Shown here: positions 25,257 to 34,265 of the stretch, piece by piece
Layout of the letters: each line of letters begins with the position of its first letter
Position numbering within the stretch: position 1 is the first letter of the stretch
NCBI GenBank assembly: GCA_902475025.1
Contig: CABRXX010000009.1
Coordinates: 1-64,000 of the forward strand
From: Merdiplasma sp905207905
Lineage (GTDB): Bacteria; Bacillota; Clostridia; Lachnospirales; Lachnospiraceae
Direction: 5' to 3'
DNA length: 64,000 bases
The notes under the pieces: model-generated
What the model saw: only the letters and a program-made list of their open reading frames with translations
Database searches by the model: none
Told to the model about the DNA's origin: nothing
Program-made: the position numbers and the translations under genes

Positions 25257-26294
25257 ATGAAAAAGAAACTGATCAGCGCGCTGCTGAGCGCAACCATGGC
25301 TGCAAGCATGATGATGGGCGTTACTGCAATGGCAGAGACACCGGAAGAGATGGATCTGATCTATCTGTCCTGCTCTACTGCATCCGAGTTCTGGCAGTAC
25401 ATCGGTATTGGTATTCAGAACGCAGTTCTGGATATGGAAGAAGAGTATGGTGTGAAGATTAACCTTCAGACCACTGGACCGGCAGAAGAGTCCCAGACAG
25501 AAGGCTATGTAACTGCATTTGAGGAAGCGATTGCAGCTAAGCCGGATGCCATTGTTACGGCTACTCAGGTTCCGGAAGCTACCATTCCCAAGGCAATGGA
25601 AGCAGTTGCACAGGATATTGTTTTGAATTTTGTAAACTGCGGACTGTTCCAAGGGGATGTGACAGATAATGAGGATTGCTACAATCAGTTCTATTACTGC
25701 TCCAATATGTCCATTGGCGCTCTGGCAGCAGAGCAGGCATTGGCTCTTATGGAAGAGAAAGGCATTGAGCCTAAAGGAACGGTTGCTATGAACTACTCCA
25801 TGGTGAATGCAAACGGCGAGCAGAGAATGCAGGGCTTTGTTGATTATATGGCAGAGCATGCTCCTGAGATCACCTGCACCGAGACCTATTACAACAACAA
25901 CAACCTGGAAGAGGCACAGGCTAACGTAGAAAACCAGATTTCTACTTTTGGCGATGAGCTGATCGGTATCTACGGCGGAAACAATATTTCTGCCAACGGC
26001 GCTGTTTTAGCAGCTCAGACTGCGAACCTTGGCGACAAGGCTGTTATTATCGGTGTGGACTCTGATGCTACCGAGATTCAGGCATTAGAGGACGGCGTTC
26101 TGGATGCCATCATCGTGCAGGATGCTTATACTCAGGGTTATGAGGCAGCTAAGAATGCCATCATCACTGTTCTGGAAGGTAAGAATCCGGAAACTGAGAA
26201 ACAGGTAAACTGTGAGCCCAGCGCAGTTCTTCAGGATATGCTGGAAGACGAGGCTACCCAGGCTCTGCTGAATCCTACACTGCTGGCAAGATAA
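25257..26294 (+). CDS. Sugar ABC transporter binding protein (Peripla_BP_4)
   Basis: Secreted binding protein of 345 residues and first gene of the ketohexose operon. A signal peptide runs to about TAMAETPEE. The mature part begins MDLIYLSCSTASEFWQYIG and contains the type-I fold phrases EEAIAAKPDAIVTATQVPE, GIYGGNNISANGAVLA and VIIGVDSDATEI. The start follows AAGGAGG. A terminator-like hairpin lies after the gene, so its expression probably exceeds that of the ATPase and permease. The ligand is unproven; the epimerase downstream suggests a ketohexose. Confidence 0.93.
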   Translation: MKKKLISALLSATMAASMMMGVTAMAETPEEMDLIYLSCSTASEFWQYIGIGIQNAVLDMEEEYGVKINLQTTGPAEESQTEGYVTAFEEAIAAKPDAIVTATQVPEATIPKAMEAVAQDIVLNFVNCGLFQGDVTDNEDCYNQFYYCSNMSIGALAAEQALALMEEKGIEPKGTVAMNYSMVNANGEQRMQGFVDYMAEHAPEITCTETYYNNNNLEEAQANVENQISTFGDELIGIYGGNNISANGAVLAAQTANLGDKAVIIGVDSDATEIQALEDGVLDAIIVQDAYTQGYEAAKNAIITVLEGKNPETEKQVNCEPSAVLQDMLEDEATQALLNPTLLAR

Positions 26295-26336
26295 GAGGTT
26301 TACCTTAGAATTAAGCGTATCTGGTGAATGAAAATC

Positions 26337-26393
26337 AAAGAGGGCAGACCTATCTATAAATTCAAATATTATAGTTTTGGGAGGCCCTCTTTT
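26337..26393 (+). terminator. Hairpin between binding-protein and ATPase genes (partial terminator)
   Basis: AAAGAGGGC (26337-26345) pairs with GCCCTCTTT (26384-26392), with a secondary CTATAA/TTATAG pairing in the loop and a short T-run. Read-through would supply the downstream genes at a lower level. Confidence 0.55.
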
Positions 26394-26396
26394 GCA

Positions 26397-26487
26397 GCGT
26401 TGGCGTACAAAGGACAATGCGTTTCAAGTACAGAAGAAAACGCAGAAAAACAAGAAAAACGTGTTGTCCCTTGTACACTGGCGCACA
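26397..26487 (+). repeat. Long imperfect inverted repeat before the ATPase gene
   Basis: The segment starting GCGTTGGCGTACAAAGGACA is complementary, with several mismatches, to the segment ending TTGTCCCTTGTACACTGGCG. It forms a stem of roughly 28 bp ending just before the GGGAGG site of the TTG-started ATPase. It may control its translation or be a mobile-repeat remnant. Confidence 0.45.
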
Positions 26488-26505
26488 AGTTCGGGAGGAA
26501 GAGAT

Positions 26506-28014
26506 TTGGATAATACAATTTTAAAGATCGAACATATCAGTAAATTTTATCCCGGCGTAACCGCACTCAATGACGTCAGCTTCACCATCCAAAAAGGAGA
26601 GGTAAGAGCTCTGGTAGGTGAAAATGGCGCTGGAAAATCCACTTTGATTAAATGTATCATGGGTGTGGAGAAGCCGAATAAGGGAACCATTTCTTTGAAT
26701 GACAATGGAACCTGGGTTTCCGGTATGGATGCCCTGCAGGCGCAGGAGCATGGCATGTTTGCCAACTATCAGCATGTAAATATCGCGCCGGATCTGAGCA
26801 TTGCGGAAAATTATTTTCTGGGGAAAGTGCCGAAAACGAAATTTGGGACGGTTGACTGGAAGAAAATGAACGAGGAAAGCCAGGTGATTGTGGACAAGTT
26901 TAAGATGGATGTAAATCCCCTGGCAAAGATCAAAGATCTGCCCATTGCCATGCAGGCTATGGTCACTATCAGCAAGATTTCTGTAAATGATAATATTAAG
27001 CTGGTGATCTTTGATGAACCCACCGCACTGCTGGAAAACGAAAAGGTAGAAATTCTTTTTGACTATATTAAAGAGTTAAAGGCTCAGGGAGTCAGCGTGA
27101 TCTATATTTCCCACCGTCTGGAGGAGATTATGGATATTTGCGATTCAGTTACGATCTTAAAAGACGGAACCTATGTGGACACCAAGCCGATTGAAGAAGT
27201 AACGAAAGAATCTTTAGTTGCCATGATGGTAGGACGGGCTATGTCGGATATCTATGATATCAGGCATTTTGAACCGGGAGAAGAGCTGCTTCGGGTAGAG
27301 AATTTTGGAGACGGCCATCATTTTGAAAAGATTGATTTTGCCGTACATAAGGGAGAAATCCTGGGATTTTTTGGTTTGGTAGGTGCTGGCCGCAGTGAGA
27401 TTATGCGGGCTATTTACGGAGTAGACAAGTATACTTCCGGAAAACTTTACCTTCGGGGAAAAGAGACCAAAATCAAAAATCCTCAGGATGCGCTGGAGAA
27501 AAAGATCGGTTTTCTGACAGAGGACCGGAGGGCAGACGGCCTGGCATTGCCTCTGGCTATTAAAACCAATATCAATATGAACTCTTATGATATGATCAGC
27601 AAAGGCGGAGTCATCAATCTGAAAAAGGAAGATGAGCGGGCGGAAGAGTTCAGCAAAAAGATTAATGTAAAGACACCCAGCATTCATCAGCTGGTAGGGA
27701 ATCTTTCCGGAGGAAACCAGCAGAAGGTGGTTATTGCAAAGCTGCTGTGCAGAGATCCGGAGATATTAATTTTTGATGAACCTACCGTGGGTGTAGATGT
27801 GGGAGCAAAGGAAGAGATTTTTAAGCTCATTGAGCGTCTGACGGAGGCGGGGAAGGGAGTCATTTTGATTTCTTCTTACCTGCCTGAGGTGATGGGCTTG
27901 TCAGACAGGATGATCGTTATGGCTCAGGGTAAGATCACGGCATCCTACAGCAAAGAGCAGATGAAGGACTTAACAGAAGAGCAGGTGCTGCTGGCAGCAT
28001 CCATTGAAGAATAA
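26506..28014 (+). CDS. Sugar ABC transporter ATP-binding protein (RbsA type)
   Basis: A two-domain ATPase of 502 residues from a TTG start at 26506, placed there because GGGAGGAAG precedes it and because upstream in-frame codons run through an inverted repeat and lack family similarity. Domain 1 has GENGAGKST and LVIFDEPT. Domain 2 has GLVGAGRSE, LSGGNQQKV and EILIFDEPTVGVDVG. In domain 1 the signature is weak (IKDLPIAMQAMVTISK). It drives the importer with the permease that follows after 17 bases. Confidence 0.93.
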   Translation: MDNTILKIEHISKFYPGVTALNDVSFTIQKGEVRALVGENGAGKSTLIKCIMGVEKPNKGTISLNDNGTWVSGMDALQAQEHGMFANYQHVNIAPDLSIAENYFLGKVPKTKFGTVDWKKMNEESQVIVDKFKMDVNPLAKIKDLPIAMQAMVTISKISVNDNIKLVIFDEPTALLENEKVEILFDYIKELKAQGVSVIYISHRLEEIMDICDSVTILKDGTYVDTKPIEEVTKESLVAMMVGRAMSDIYDIRHFEPGEELLRVENFGDGHHFEKIDFAVHKGEILGFFGLVGAGRSEIMRAIYGVDKYTSGKLYLRGKETKIKNPQDALEKKIGFLTEDRRADGLALPLAIKTNINMNSYDMISKGGVINLKKEDERAEEFSKKINVKTPSIHQLVGNLSGGNQQKVVIAKLLCRDPEILIFDEPTVGVDVGAKEEIFKLIERLTEAGKGVILISSYLPEVMGLSDRMIVMAQGKITASYSKEQMKDLTEEQVLLAASIEE

Positions 28015-28031
28015 AAGCGGGAGGAATTCTC

Positions 28032-28994
28032 ATGAACAAGAAAAAATCAGCTACTGGAATGAAACATTTTTACCAGACCACAGAGTTTTCTCTGATTGCC
28101 ATTATTGTAGTACTGTTCGCAATGGCTTCCATTGTTACAGACAACTTTTTTTCTGAATATAATCTAATGAATCTGCTGAAGCAGTGTTCGATTACCGGTG
28201 TACTGGCGGTGGCAGAGACCTTTATCATCATCACTTCCGGTATTGATATCAGTGTGGGAGCCATCACCGGACTTTCCAGCATGGTTCTGGCGCTGCTCCA
28301 GTCTAAGATGGGAATGGGCGTGCTTCCCTCTGTGATGATTGCCATCGTGATCGGCGGCATCTGCGGACTGTACAACGCAGCCATTATCTACGAATTTAAT
28401 GTAGCTCCTATGATCGCTACCTTAGGCTCTCAGACCATCATCCGCGGCGCGGTAAAAATCATCTCTGATGCAAAGACCATCTCCGGTATTGACCGCAAGG
28501 TTATGGAGCTGGGTATCGGTTCTGTAGGTAAAATTCCTTATCTGGCTTTAATCTGGATCGCAGTAGCCGTGATTGCAATCTTAATCTTACGATACACTAT
28601 ATTTGGACGGAACCTGTATGTGATCGGAAGCGGTGTGGAGGTTGCCCGCTTGAGCGGTATTAAGGTTCGGAAAATGTTTTATTCGGTATATTGTCTCTGC
28701 GGCGTGCTGTGCGGTATTGCAGGCGTGATGCTTACCGCCCGTGTAAACAGCGCTTATCCCACAGGAGGAGACGGGTATGAGATGGATGCCATCGCAGCTT
28801 CCGTTATCGGCGGCGCATCCCTTAGCGGCGGCCGGGGTGCAGTGACAGGAACGATCTTGGGAACTATTTTGATGGTACTGATCAACAATGCAGGCACTCA
28901 GTTCGGCCTGAATACCTTCGTATTGGAGGTAACCTCCGGCGTGCTGATCACCCTGGCAGTAGTGATCGACCAGTTAAAGTCAAGAAAGGCATAA
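28032..28994 (+). CDS. Sugar ABC transporter permease (RbsC type)
   Basis: A membrane permease of 320 residues with the family blocks TSGIDISVGAITGLSSM near residue 75, IFGRNLYVIGSGVEVARLSGI (in parts FGRNLYVIGSG), and AIAASVIGGASLSGGRGAV near residue 255. The start follows GGGAGG. It is clearly homologous to the permease at 1614-2651 but much richer in G+C, so the two importers have different histories. Confidence 0.94.
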   Translation: MNKKKSATGMKHFYQTTEFSLIAIIVVLFAMASIVTDNFFSEYNLMNLLKQCSITGVLAVAETFIIITSGIDISVGAITGLSSMVLALLQSKMGMGVLPSVMIAIVIGGICGLYNAAIIYEFNVAPMIATLGSQTIIRGAVKIISDAKTISGIDRKVMELGIGSVGKIPYLALIWIAVAVIAILILRYTIFGRNLYVIGSGVEVARLSGIKVRKMFYSVYCLCGVLCGIAGVMLTARVNSAYPTGGDGYEMDAIAASVIGGASLSGGRGAVTGTILGTILMVLINNAGTQFGLNTFVLEVTSGVLITLAVVIDQLKSRKA

Positions 28995-29003
28995 GGTGAT
29001 TTT

Positions 29004-29870
29004 ATGAAGCATGGTATTTATTATGCGTATTGGGAAAAGGAATGGTCAGCAGATTATGTAAAATATGTTGACAAAGCGGCCAGGCTGGGGTTTGATATTC
29101 TTGAGATTGGCGGAGCCCCCCTTCCGGATTACAGTCCGGAGGAGATCCGCAGGCTGAAAAGAGCTGCGGATGATAATGGGATCGAGCTGACCGTAGGCTA
29201 CGGCCCGGTGGCAGCTCATAATATCGGCAATAAAGAAGTGCGGGCTTCGGCCATGGAATGGTACAAGAAACTGTTTTCTGTGATGGAACAGCTGGGAAGT
29301 ACCGCTGTAGGCGGAGCACTCTATTCCTACTGGCCGGTGGACTACACCCGTCCGGTGGATAAGGAGGAGGACTGGAAGAATGCGGTGGAGGGGATCCGGC
29401 TTCTGGCAAGGGAAGCCGCCCAGTACGGCGTGGATCTGAATCTGGAGTGTTTGAACCGGTTTGAAAACTATCTGCTGAACACTGCCGAAGAAGGCGTAAG
29501 ATTTGTAAAGGAAGCGGACTGCTCCAATGTCTGGGTGATGCTGGACACTTTTCATATGAACATTGAGGAGGCCAGCATCGGAGCAGCCATCCGCACCGCC
29601 GGAGATCTTTTGGGACATTTCCATACCGGTGAATGCAACCGCATGGTGCCCGGAAAGGGCCGTACCCCCTGGAGAGAGATTGGGGAAGCCTTAAAAGACA
29701 TTGGCTATGACAAGCGGGTAGTGATGGAGCCTTTCGTGAATATGGGCGGTCAGGTGGGACAGGATATTAAAATCTGGCGTCCTATCTGCGGCGTCATGAG
29801 CGAGGAGGCTCTGGATCAGGATGCAAAGGATGCGGTAATTTTCCAGCGCTACATGCTGGATTGGAAGTGA
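29004..29870 (+). CDS. D-psicose (allulose)/D-tagatose 3-epimerase
   Basis: A 288-residue TIM-barrel epimerase that inverts C3 of ketohexoses, for example D-allulose to D-fructose, using a divalent metal. The N-terminus MKHGIYYAYWEKEW, the block GGALYSYWPVDYT, the metal/catalytic Glu in NLECLNRFENYLLNTAEEG (about residue 150), the VMLDTFHMNIEEASIG metal Asp and His, FHTGECNR, and the second catalytic Glu in VMEPFVNMGG closely match characterised clostridial D-psicose 3-epimerases as I recall them. The start follows AAGGTGA. It sits between a sugar importer and a LacI regulator, consistent with ketohexose catabolism. Confidence 0.94.
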   Translation: MKHGIYYAYWEKEWSADYVKYVDKAARLGFDILEIGGAPLPDYSPEEIRRLKRAADDNGIELTVGYGPVAAHNIGNKEVRASAMEWYKKLFSVMEQLGSTAVGGALYSYWPVDYTRPVDKEEDWKNAVEGIRLLAREAAQYGVDLNLECLNRFENYLLNTAEEGVRFVKEADCSNVWVMLDTFHMNIEEASIGAAIRTAGDLLGHFHTGECNRMVPGKGRTPWREIGEALKDIGYDKRVVMEPFVNMGGQVGQDIKIWRPICGVMSEEALDQDAKDAVIFQRYMLDWK

Positions 29871-29878
29871 GATAATTA

Positions 29879-30880
29879 ATGATAACAATCGGACAGATTG
29901 CGGAAATGGCCGGGGTATCCAAGTCAACGGTCTCCAGGGTACTTAACAGCAGCGGCTATGTGCATGAAAACACCAGAAATAAAATCGAAGCCATTATAAA
30001 GGAGTATCACTATTCTCCATCTGCCACAGCCCAAAATCTTTCGAGAAGGGAGACGAACACCATTGGGATTATCATTCCTGAGGTGGATAATCCTTTTTTT
30101 GGAGAGGTTTTGGAGGGAATCTCAGGGGTGATTGATCAGAACAATTACACCATGATTCTGTGCAATACAGGAAACGACGGGGAGAAAGAAAAGAAGGTTT
30201 TGTCTATGCTGGAACAGCAGCGGGTGAAAGGTGTGATCTTTGCGCCTGCTATTGGATATTCGGATGCAAAGGCAGCCCGCTCTGTAAGGGTTCAGCTGAA
30301 AAATCTTCATATTCCTGTGGTTTTAGTGGACCGCGAGATTGAGAATGCTCAGTGGGACGGCGTATTCTATGAGAATTTTCAGAGCGGATATCTTGCAGCA
30401 GAGCGGCTGATTAAAAAAGGAAGTAAAAAAATCGGTATTATTACCGGAGATATGAACCTGAAACATGCCAGAGACCGATACCAGGGGTATGCCCAGGCTT
30501 TGGAGGATCATCATCTGCCCGTTGAGGAACAGTATGTGTTTGAGGGAAACTATATGGCTGATCGTGCCTATGAGATTGCCCTGGATATGTTCCGGCAGGG
30601 AAAAGAGCCGGAAGGTCTGGTGCTTTGCAACAACGCCACTACCTTAGGTTTTCTGCGGGCCCTGCGGGAGTGTAAAAAAAAGCTGGATCGGGATATACAG
30701 GCAGTGGGGATTGACCACATTGCCATCCTGGATACGATCGGCTATCAGTATGAGTGCGTGACACGGGATGCCAAGGGGATGGGGCGGAAAGCGATGGAGC
30801 TTTTGATGGAACGATTTGAGAACCCGGGGAGAGAGAAGCGGATTTATGTGGTGCCCTGCATTGAAAAGTTCCAAGATTAG
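29879..30880 (+). CDS. LacI-family transcriptional regulator
   Basis: A 333-residue repressor. The N-terminal helix-turn-helix is TIGQIAEMAGVSKSTVSRVL (residues 3-22), followed by a hinge helix (SATAQNLSRRETNTIGIIIP) and a sugar-binding core (DNPFFGEVLEGI, GVIFAPAIG, and the C-terminal AVGIDHIAILDTIGY). It lies within the operon and probably represses it by binding the AACCGGTT palindromes at 25001 and 25161, with the sugar or its phosphate as inducer (inference). The ribosome site is weak, consistent with low expression. Confidence 0.93.
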   Translation: MITIGQIAEMAGVSKSTVSRVLNSSGYVHENTRNKIEAIIKEYHYSPSATAQNLSRRETNTIGIIIPEVDNPFFGEVLEGISGVIDQNNYTMILCNTGNDGEKEKKVLSMLEQQRVKGVIFAPAIGYSDAKAARSVRVQLKNLHIPVVLVDREIENAQWDGVFYENFQSGYLAAERLIKKGSKKIGIITGDMNLKHARDRYQGYAQALEDHHLPVEEQYVFEGNYMADRAYEIALDMFRQGKEPEGLVLCNNATTLGFLRALRECKKKLDRDIQAVGIDHIAILDTIGYQYECVTRDAKGMGRKAMELLMERFENPGREKRIYVVPCIEKFQD

Positions 30881-30909
30881 TGTTTCGCGCCCTGGAAAGG
30901 AGTCAGGAT

Positions 30910-31890
30910 ATGATTTATAAGAAAGTAAGAATGATCGAGGAAGAGATTTCAGCCATTGGAGTGGGATGCTGGGGATTTGGAGGAGATTGGGATACTTCTG
31001 AGGATCAGAAATCCATTGACATTATTCATGCGGCCATTGATATGGGCATCAATTTTTTTGATGTAGCACCGGTGTACGGCTGGGGTGTATCTGAGACTCT
31101 GTTGGGGAAAGCTCTGAAAGATGGCAAGAGGAATCAGGTGCTCATTGCTTCCAAGGCAGGGCTGACCTGGGAGAAAAAGTATGAAACCCAGAATAATCTG
31201 TCCAGGGAAAATCTGTTTCGGGAGATTGATGAGAGCCTTCGCCGCCTGCAGACAGATCACATTGATATTTATCAGATGCACTGGCCGGATCCGAATACTC
31301 CTTTGGAAGAGACGGCAGATGCCCTGAAGGAGCTGAAAAAGGCAGGAAAGATTCGCTACGTAGGACTTTCCAATTTTAGCCAGGCAGATGTGGAGAAGAT
31401 GATGGGGTTTGTGGAGGTAAACTGTCAGCAGTCTCTGTATAACCTGCTGGAGCGCAATCCGGTAAGCTATCATTCCATTCCGCTGGATTACCGCACCGAG
31501 TCGGAGGTGCTTCCCACTGTGAAAAAATATGGTCAGGCATTTTTGCCCTACAGTCCTATGTTTCAGGGACTGCTGGCAGGAAAGTTCCTGGATGGAAAGC
31601 GCTTTTCCGAACATGACATCCGCAGCGCTAATCCAAAGCTGGCAGGCCCCCAGTTTGAGACTTATATGAAGGCGGGCCGTCAGGTGAAGGCTTTTGCGGA
31701 GGAGATCGGACGCCCCATGAATGAAGTGTCCTTAAACTGGCTGCGCCAGAAAGAAGAAGTGACTTCTATTATAGGAGGCGCTTCGTCAATCCAGCAGCTG
31801 GAACGGAATGTCCACTCCCTTACCTGGAATCTGACGGAGGAGATGATCGCACGGCTGAATGAAATTTCAGCGCCGTTAGAATGGCTGTAA
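30910..31890 (+). CDS. Aldo/keto reductase
   Basis: A 326-residue TIM-barrel NAD(P)H oxidoreductase. Catalytic Asp and Tyr appear in INFFDVAPVYGWGVSE. The Lys is in VLIASKAGL, the His in DIYQMHWPDPNTP, and the cofactor end is SIIGGASSIQQLERNV. The start at 30910 follows AAAGGAG; an in-frame ATG at 30880 overlaps the previous stop and has no ribosome site. It resembles plant-auxin-induced-protein-like reductases (YghZ/IolS group). In this operon it may reduce a ketose or oxidise a polyol; unproven. Confidence 0.92.
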   Translation: MIYKKVRMIEEEISAIGVGCWGFGGDWDTSEDQKSIDIIHAAIDMGINFFDVAPVYGWGVSETLLGKALKDGKRNQVLIASKAGLTWEKKYETQNNLSRENLFREIDESLRRLQTDHIDIYQMHWPDPNTPLEETADALKELKKAGKIRYVGLSNFSQADVEKMMGFVEVNCQQSLYNLLERNPVSYHSIPLDYRTESEVLPTVKKYGQAFLPYSPMFQGLLAGKFLDGKRFSEHDIRSANPKLAGPQFETYMKAGRQVKAFAEEIGRPMNEVSLNWLRQKEEVTSIIGGASSIQQLERNVHSLTWNLTEEMIARLNEISAPLEWL

Positions 31891-31919
31891 TACAAGGAAG
31901 ATATGTTGGAAATGGGGCT

Positions 31920-31962
31920 GCATCGGTGCGCAGAGGGAGGGGTGCCTTTTGTACGCGGATGC
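31920..31962 (+). repeat. Imperfect inverted repeat, GCATC...GGATGC family
   Basis: GCATCGGTGCGCAGAGGG faces CCTTTTGTACGCGGATGC with mismatches. Similar sequence is found at 63738-63779 (well paired) and a half-copy at 51802-51817. It lies in the 122-base gap before the sugar kinase. Confidence 0.35.
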
Positions 31963-32012
31963 CAAATTGAAAGAAAAGTTATGAAATGAAAAACAGCAAT
32001 GGGGGATTTTAT

Positions 32013-33530
32013 ATGAGTCAATACATTTTAGCCCACGACTTGGGAACGTCGGGCAACAAGGCCAGTCTCTTTACCGTTGAGGGGAAGCTGGTAGGCAGCC
32101 AGGTGTTTGCTTACGATGTTCATTATTTTAACGGCACCTGGGCAGAGCAGGATGCAGATGACTGGTGGAATGCTGTGTGCATTACCAGCAAAAATCTGAT
32201 TCAGTCTGCGGGGATCGATGCGAAGGATATTGGAGCAGTCAGCTTCAGCGGTCAGATGATGGGATGCCTTTGCGTGGACCGGAAGGGAAATCCTTTAAGA
32301 AAAGCCATCATCTGGGCGGATCAAAGGGCTGTGGAGCAGGCGGCCAGGCTGGAGGAAAAGATCAGTCAGAAGGACTTTTATCACATTGTGGGGCATCGCA
32401 ATACCGCTTCCTACGGGGTGCAGAAATTGATGTGGGTAAAAGATCATGAACCGGAGATCTATGAACAGACTTATAAGACGCTGAATGCCAAGGACTATAT
32501 TGTGTTCCGGCTTACCGGGAAGTTTTATACAGAGTATTCAGACGCCAACAGCATGGAATGTTTTGATATCAACACGTTCCAATGGTCTGAGAAACTTGTT
32601 GAGTATTCTGGGATTGATGGAGATAAGCTGCCGGAGGTGAAGCCTTCTACCTTTGTGGCAGGAGGAGTGACGGAGGAGGCGGCAAAACTTACCGGACTGG
32701 CACCGGGAACGCCTGTGGTGCTGGGAGCCGGTGACGGCGTTACTGCCAATGTAGGAGCCGGCTCCATTCGTCCGGGAAAAACCTACTGCTGCATGGGAAC
32801 CTCCGCATGGATCACCACGACTTCTGAGAAACCGATTTATGATCCGCAGATGCGGTCTGTGAACTGGGCGCATGCAGTTCCCGGACTTTACGCTCCCAAT
32901 GGAACTATGCAGAGCGCAGGTGGATGCTACAGCTGGCTGAAAAATACGATCTGTCAGATTGAGAGCCTTCAGGCAAGGGAAAATGGCAGGTCGCCCTATG
33001 ATATTATCAATGAGGAGATTGCCAAGAGCCCGGCCGGAGCCAACGGCGTACTGTTTTTGCCGTATCTTCTGGGAGAGAGGGCGCCCAGATGGAATCATGA
33101 GGCCAAGGGAGCCTTTCTTGGACTGATGGCAGAGACCACCAGAAGCGATATGCTAAGAAGCGTTCTGGAAGGGGTGGCCATGAATCTGGCCATTGTACTG
33201 GATATCTTGAAGACCCAGGTGAAGATTGATGAGATTATGGTAGTAGGCGGGGGCGCAAAAGGAGCTGTGTGGCGGCAGATCATGGCAGATATTTATAATA
33301 CCAGGATCACGGTTCCAGCTGTTTTGGAGGAGGCCGGTTCTATGGGAGCGGCGGTGATCGGCGGAGTTGGAACTGGAATTTATGAGGACTTTACTGCCAT
33401 TGACCGTTTCCTGGAAATTCAGGCAGTTCATGAGCCAGACCCTGAGGCAGTAAAAGCCTATAAGCCTATGCGGCAGCTTTTTGATGACTGCTATTTCGCA
33501 TTGGAGCCAGTATTTTCCAAAATGCATTAA
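32013..33530 (+). CDS. FGGY-family sugar kinase (xylulokinase-like)
   Basis: A carbohydrate kinase of 505 residues. The phosphate loop is AHDLGTSGNKASLF; the substrate segment is VSFSGQMMGCLCVD with IIWADQRAVEQA; MGTSAWITTT and VVGGGAKGAVWRQIMADI are the ATP-binding blocks. These match XylB-like members better than glycerol kinase (compare 14787-16283). The start at 32013 follows GGGGGA; a longer in-frame version is unlikely. It would phosphorylate the sugar delivered or epimerised by the preceding proteins. It is the last gene before a strong terminator. Confidence 0.92.
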   Translation: MSQYILAHDLGTSGNKASLFTVEGKLVGSQVFAYDVHYFNGTWAEQDADDWWNAVCITSKNLIQSAGIDAKDIGAVSFSGQMMGCLCVDRKGNPLRKAIIWADQRAVEQAARLEEKISQKDFYHIVGHRNTASYGVQKLMWVKDHEPEIYEQTYKTLNAKDYIVFRLTGKFYTEYSDANSMECFDINTFQWSEKLVEYSGIDGDKLPEVKPSTFVAGGVTEEAAKLTGLAPGTPVVLGAGDGVTANVGAGSIRPGKTYCCMGTSAWITTTSEKPIYDPQMRSVNWAHAVPGLYAPNGTMQSAGGCYSWLKNTICQIESLQARENGRSPYDIINEEIAKSPAGANGVLFLPYLLGERAPRWNHEAKGAFLGLMAETTRSDMLRSVLEGVAMNLAIVLDILKTQVKIDEIMVVGGGAKGAVWRQIMADIYNTRITVPAVLEEAGSMGAAVIGGVGTGIYEDFTAIDRFLEIQAVHEPDPEAVKAYKPMRQLFDDCYFALEPVFSKMH

Positions 33531-33590
33531 ATCCATGGGAAATTTGTGATTTTTTGAGAAATGACCTTGTATTCTTGAAGAAAATAAATT

Positions 33591-33635
33591 ATAGTTATTC
33601 CATGAAGGTTGGAAACTCATGGAATAACTATTTTT
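33591..33635 (+). terminator. Intrinsic terminator after the ketohexose operon
   Basis: ATAGTTATTCCATGA (33591-33605) pairs exactly with TCATGGAATAACTAT (33617-33631) and is followed by TTTTT. It closes the operon that began at 25163. Confidence 0.85.
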
Positions 33636-33656
33636 GTGCAGAGGTGAGTCCCCGGT

Positions 33657-34085
33657 ATGAATTGGTATGAAAAGTGTTTGTTAGATTTGTCCCATCATAA
33701 ATTGTTTGAAAATACGGAGCATCGGCAGCGGTTTCGGGATCTTTTGACCTGCTACTATAAAGCGCCTTTTTTTACAAAGGGGCTGTGTAAATGTATGTAT
33801 TTATCCAGCTGGGACGAGGAACATTTTATTGTGATGCTGGAGGTGCTGAATCAGATGACCCTGGAAGGGGACAAAAACTTGAATTATATGAAAGAACAGG
33901 GGGAAATTCTGGAGCACCAGATGGAAGGGTATGACGCTGAGATTTTTAAGTTGTCCAATGCTTTTTTGAAGGATGAGTATTATGAGTGCCCTGATTTCGG
34001 AGATCTGGAGCCGGAGGGGATACACATTATCCGTCAGGCCCTAAAAGCGTCAGAACTCATCGATGAGCTTCCTAAGCCTGAATGA
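33657..34085 (+). CDS. Conserved-looking hypothetical protein, 142 residues
   Basis: I do not recognise the family. The protein (MNWYEKCLLDLSHHKLFENT... to ...LIDELPKPE) is soluble, helical and acidic at the C-terminus, with no signal peptide or membrane segment. A GAGGTG site precedes the ATG, and it uses codons like its neighbours. Cys residues at the centre (GLCKCMYLSSW) are notable. It lies alone between a terminator and the cobalamin riboswitch. Its role is unknown. Confidence 0.7.
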   Translation: MNWYEKCLLDLSHHKLFENTEHRQRFRDLLTCYYKAPFFTKGLCKCMYLSSWDEEHFIVMLEVLNQMTLEGDKNLNYMKEQGEILEHQMEGYDAEIFKLSNAFLKDEYYECPDFGDLEPEGIHIIRQALKASELIDELPKPE

Positions 34086-34094
34086 GAAACTTGA

Positions 34095-34214
34095 GATTTA
34101 TGAGAACAATGAAATAGCAAGAGGGAATCAGGTGGGAATCCTGAACAAGTCCGTTACTGTGTCGCCGAAAGAATTTTCGGAAAGTCAGATACCTCTCACT
34201 GTGCTTAGCTGCGG
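34095..34214 (+). promoter_or_regulatory. Cobalamin riboswitch
   Basis: The aptamer core is recognisable in order: AAGAGGGAA, AGGTGGGAATCCTGAAC, AAGTCCGTTACTGTG, and the B12-box AAAGTCAGATACCTC at about 34180-34195. These match the conserved GGGAA, GGTG.AA.TCC, CCCGC.ACTGT and AGTCAG.ATACC elements of cobalamin riboswitches. It precedes a terminator and the cobalamin synthesis operon, so it should switch the operon off when adenosylcobalamin is plentiful. Exact ends are approximate. Confidence 0.88.
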
Positions 34215-34236
34215 CAACCGGCGAAGCAGTGATAGG

Positions 34237-34265
34237 ACTGTTGTCGCAAGACGGCAGTTTTTTTA
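34237..34265 (+). terminator. Terminator forming the riboswitch expression platform
   Basis: CTGTTGTC and GACGGCAG form an 8-bp stem with two G-U pairs and a GCAA tetraloop, followed by seven T. It lies directly downstream of the aptamer, as expected for an OFF switch. Confidence 0.8.
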
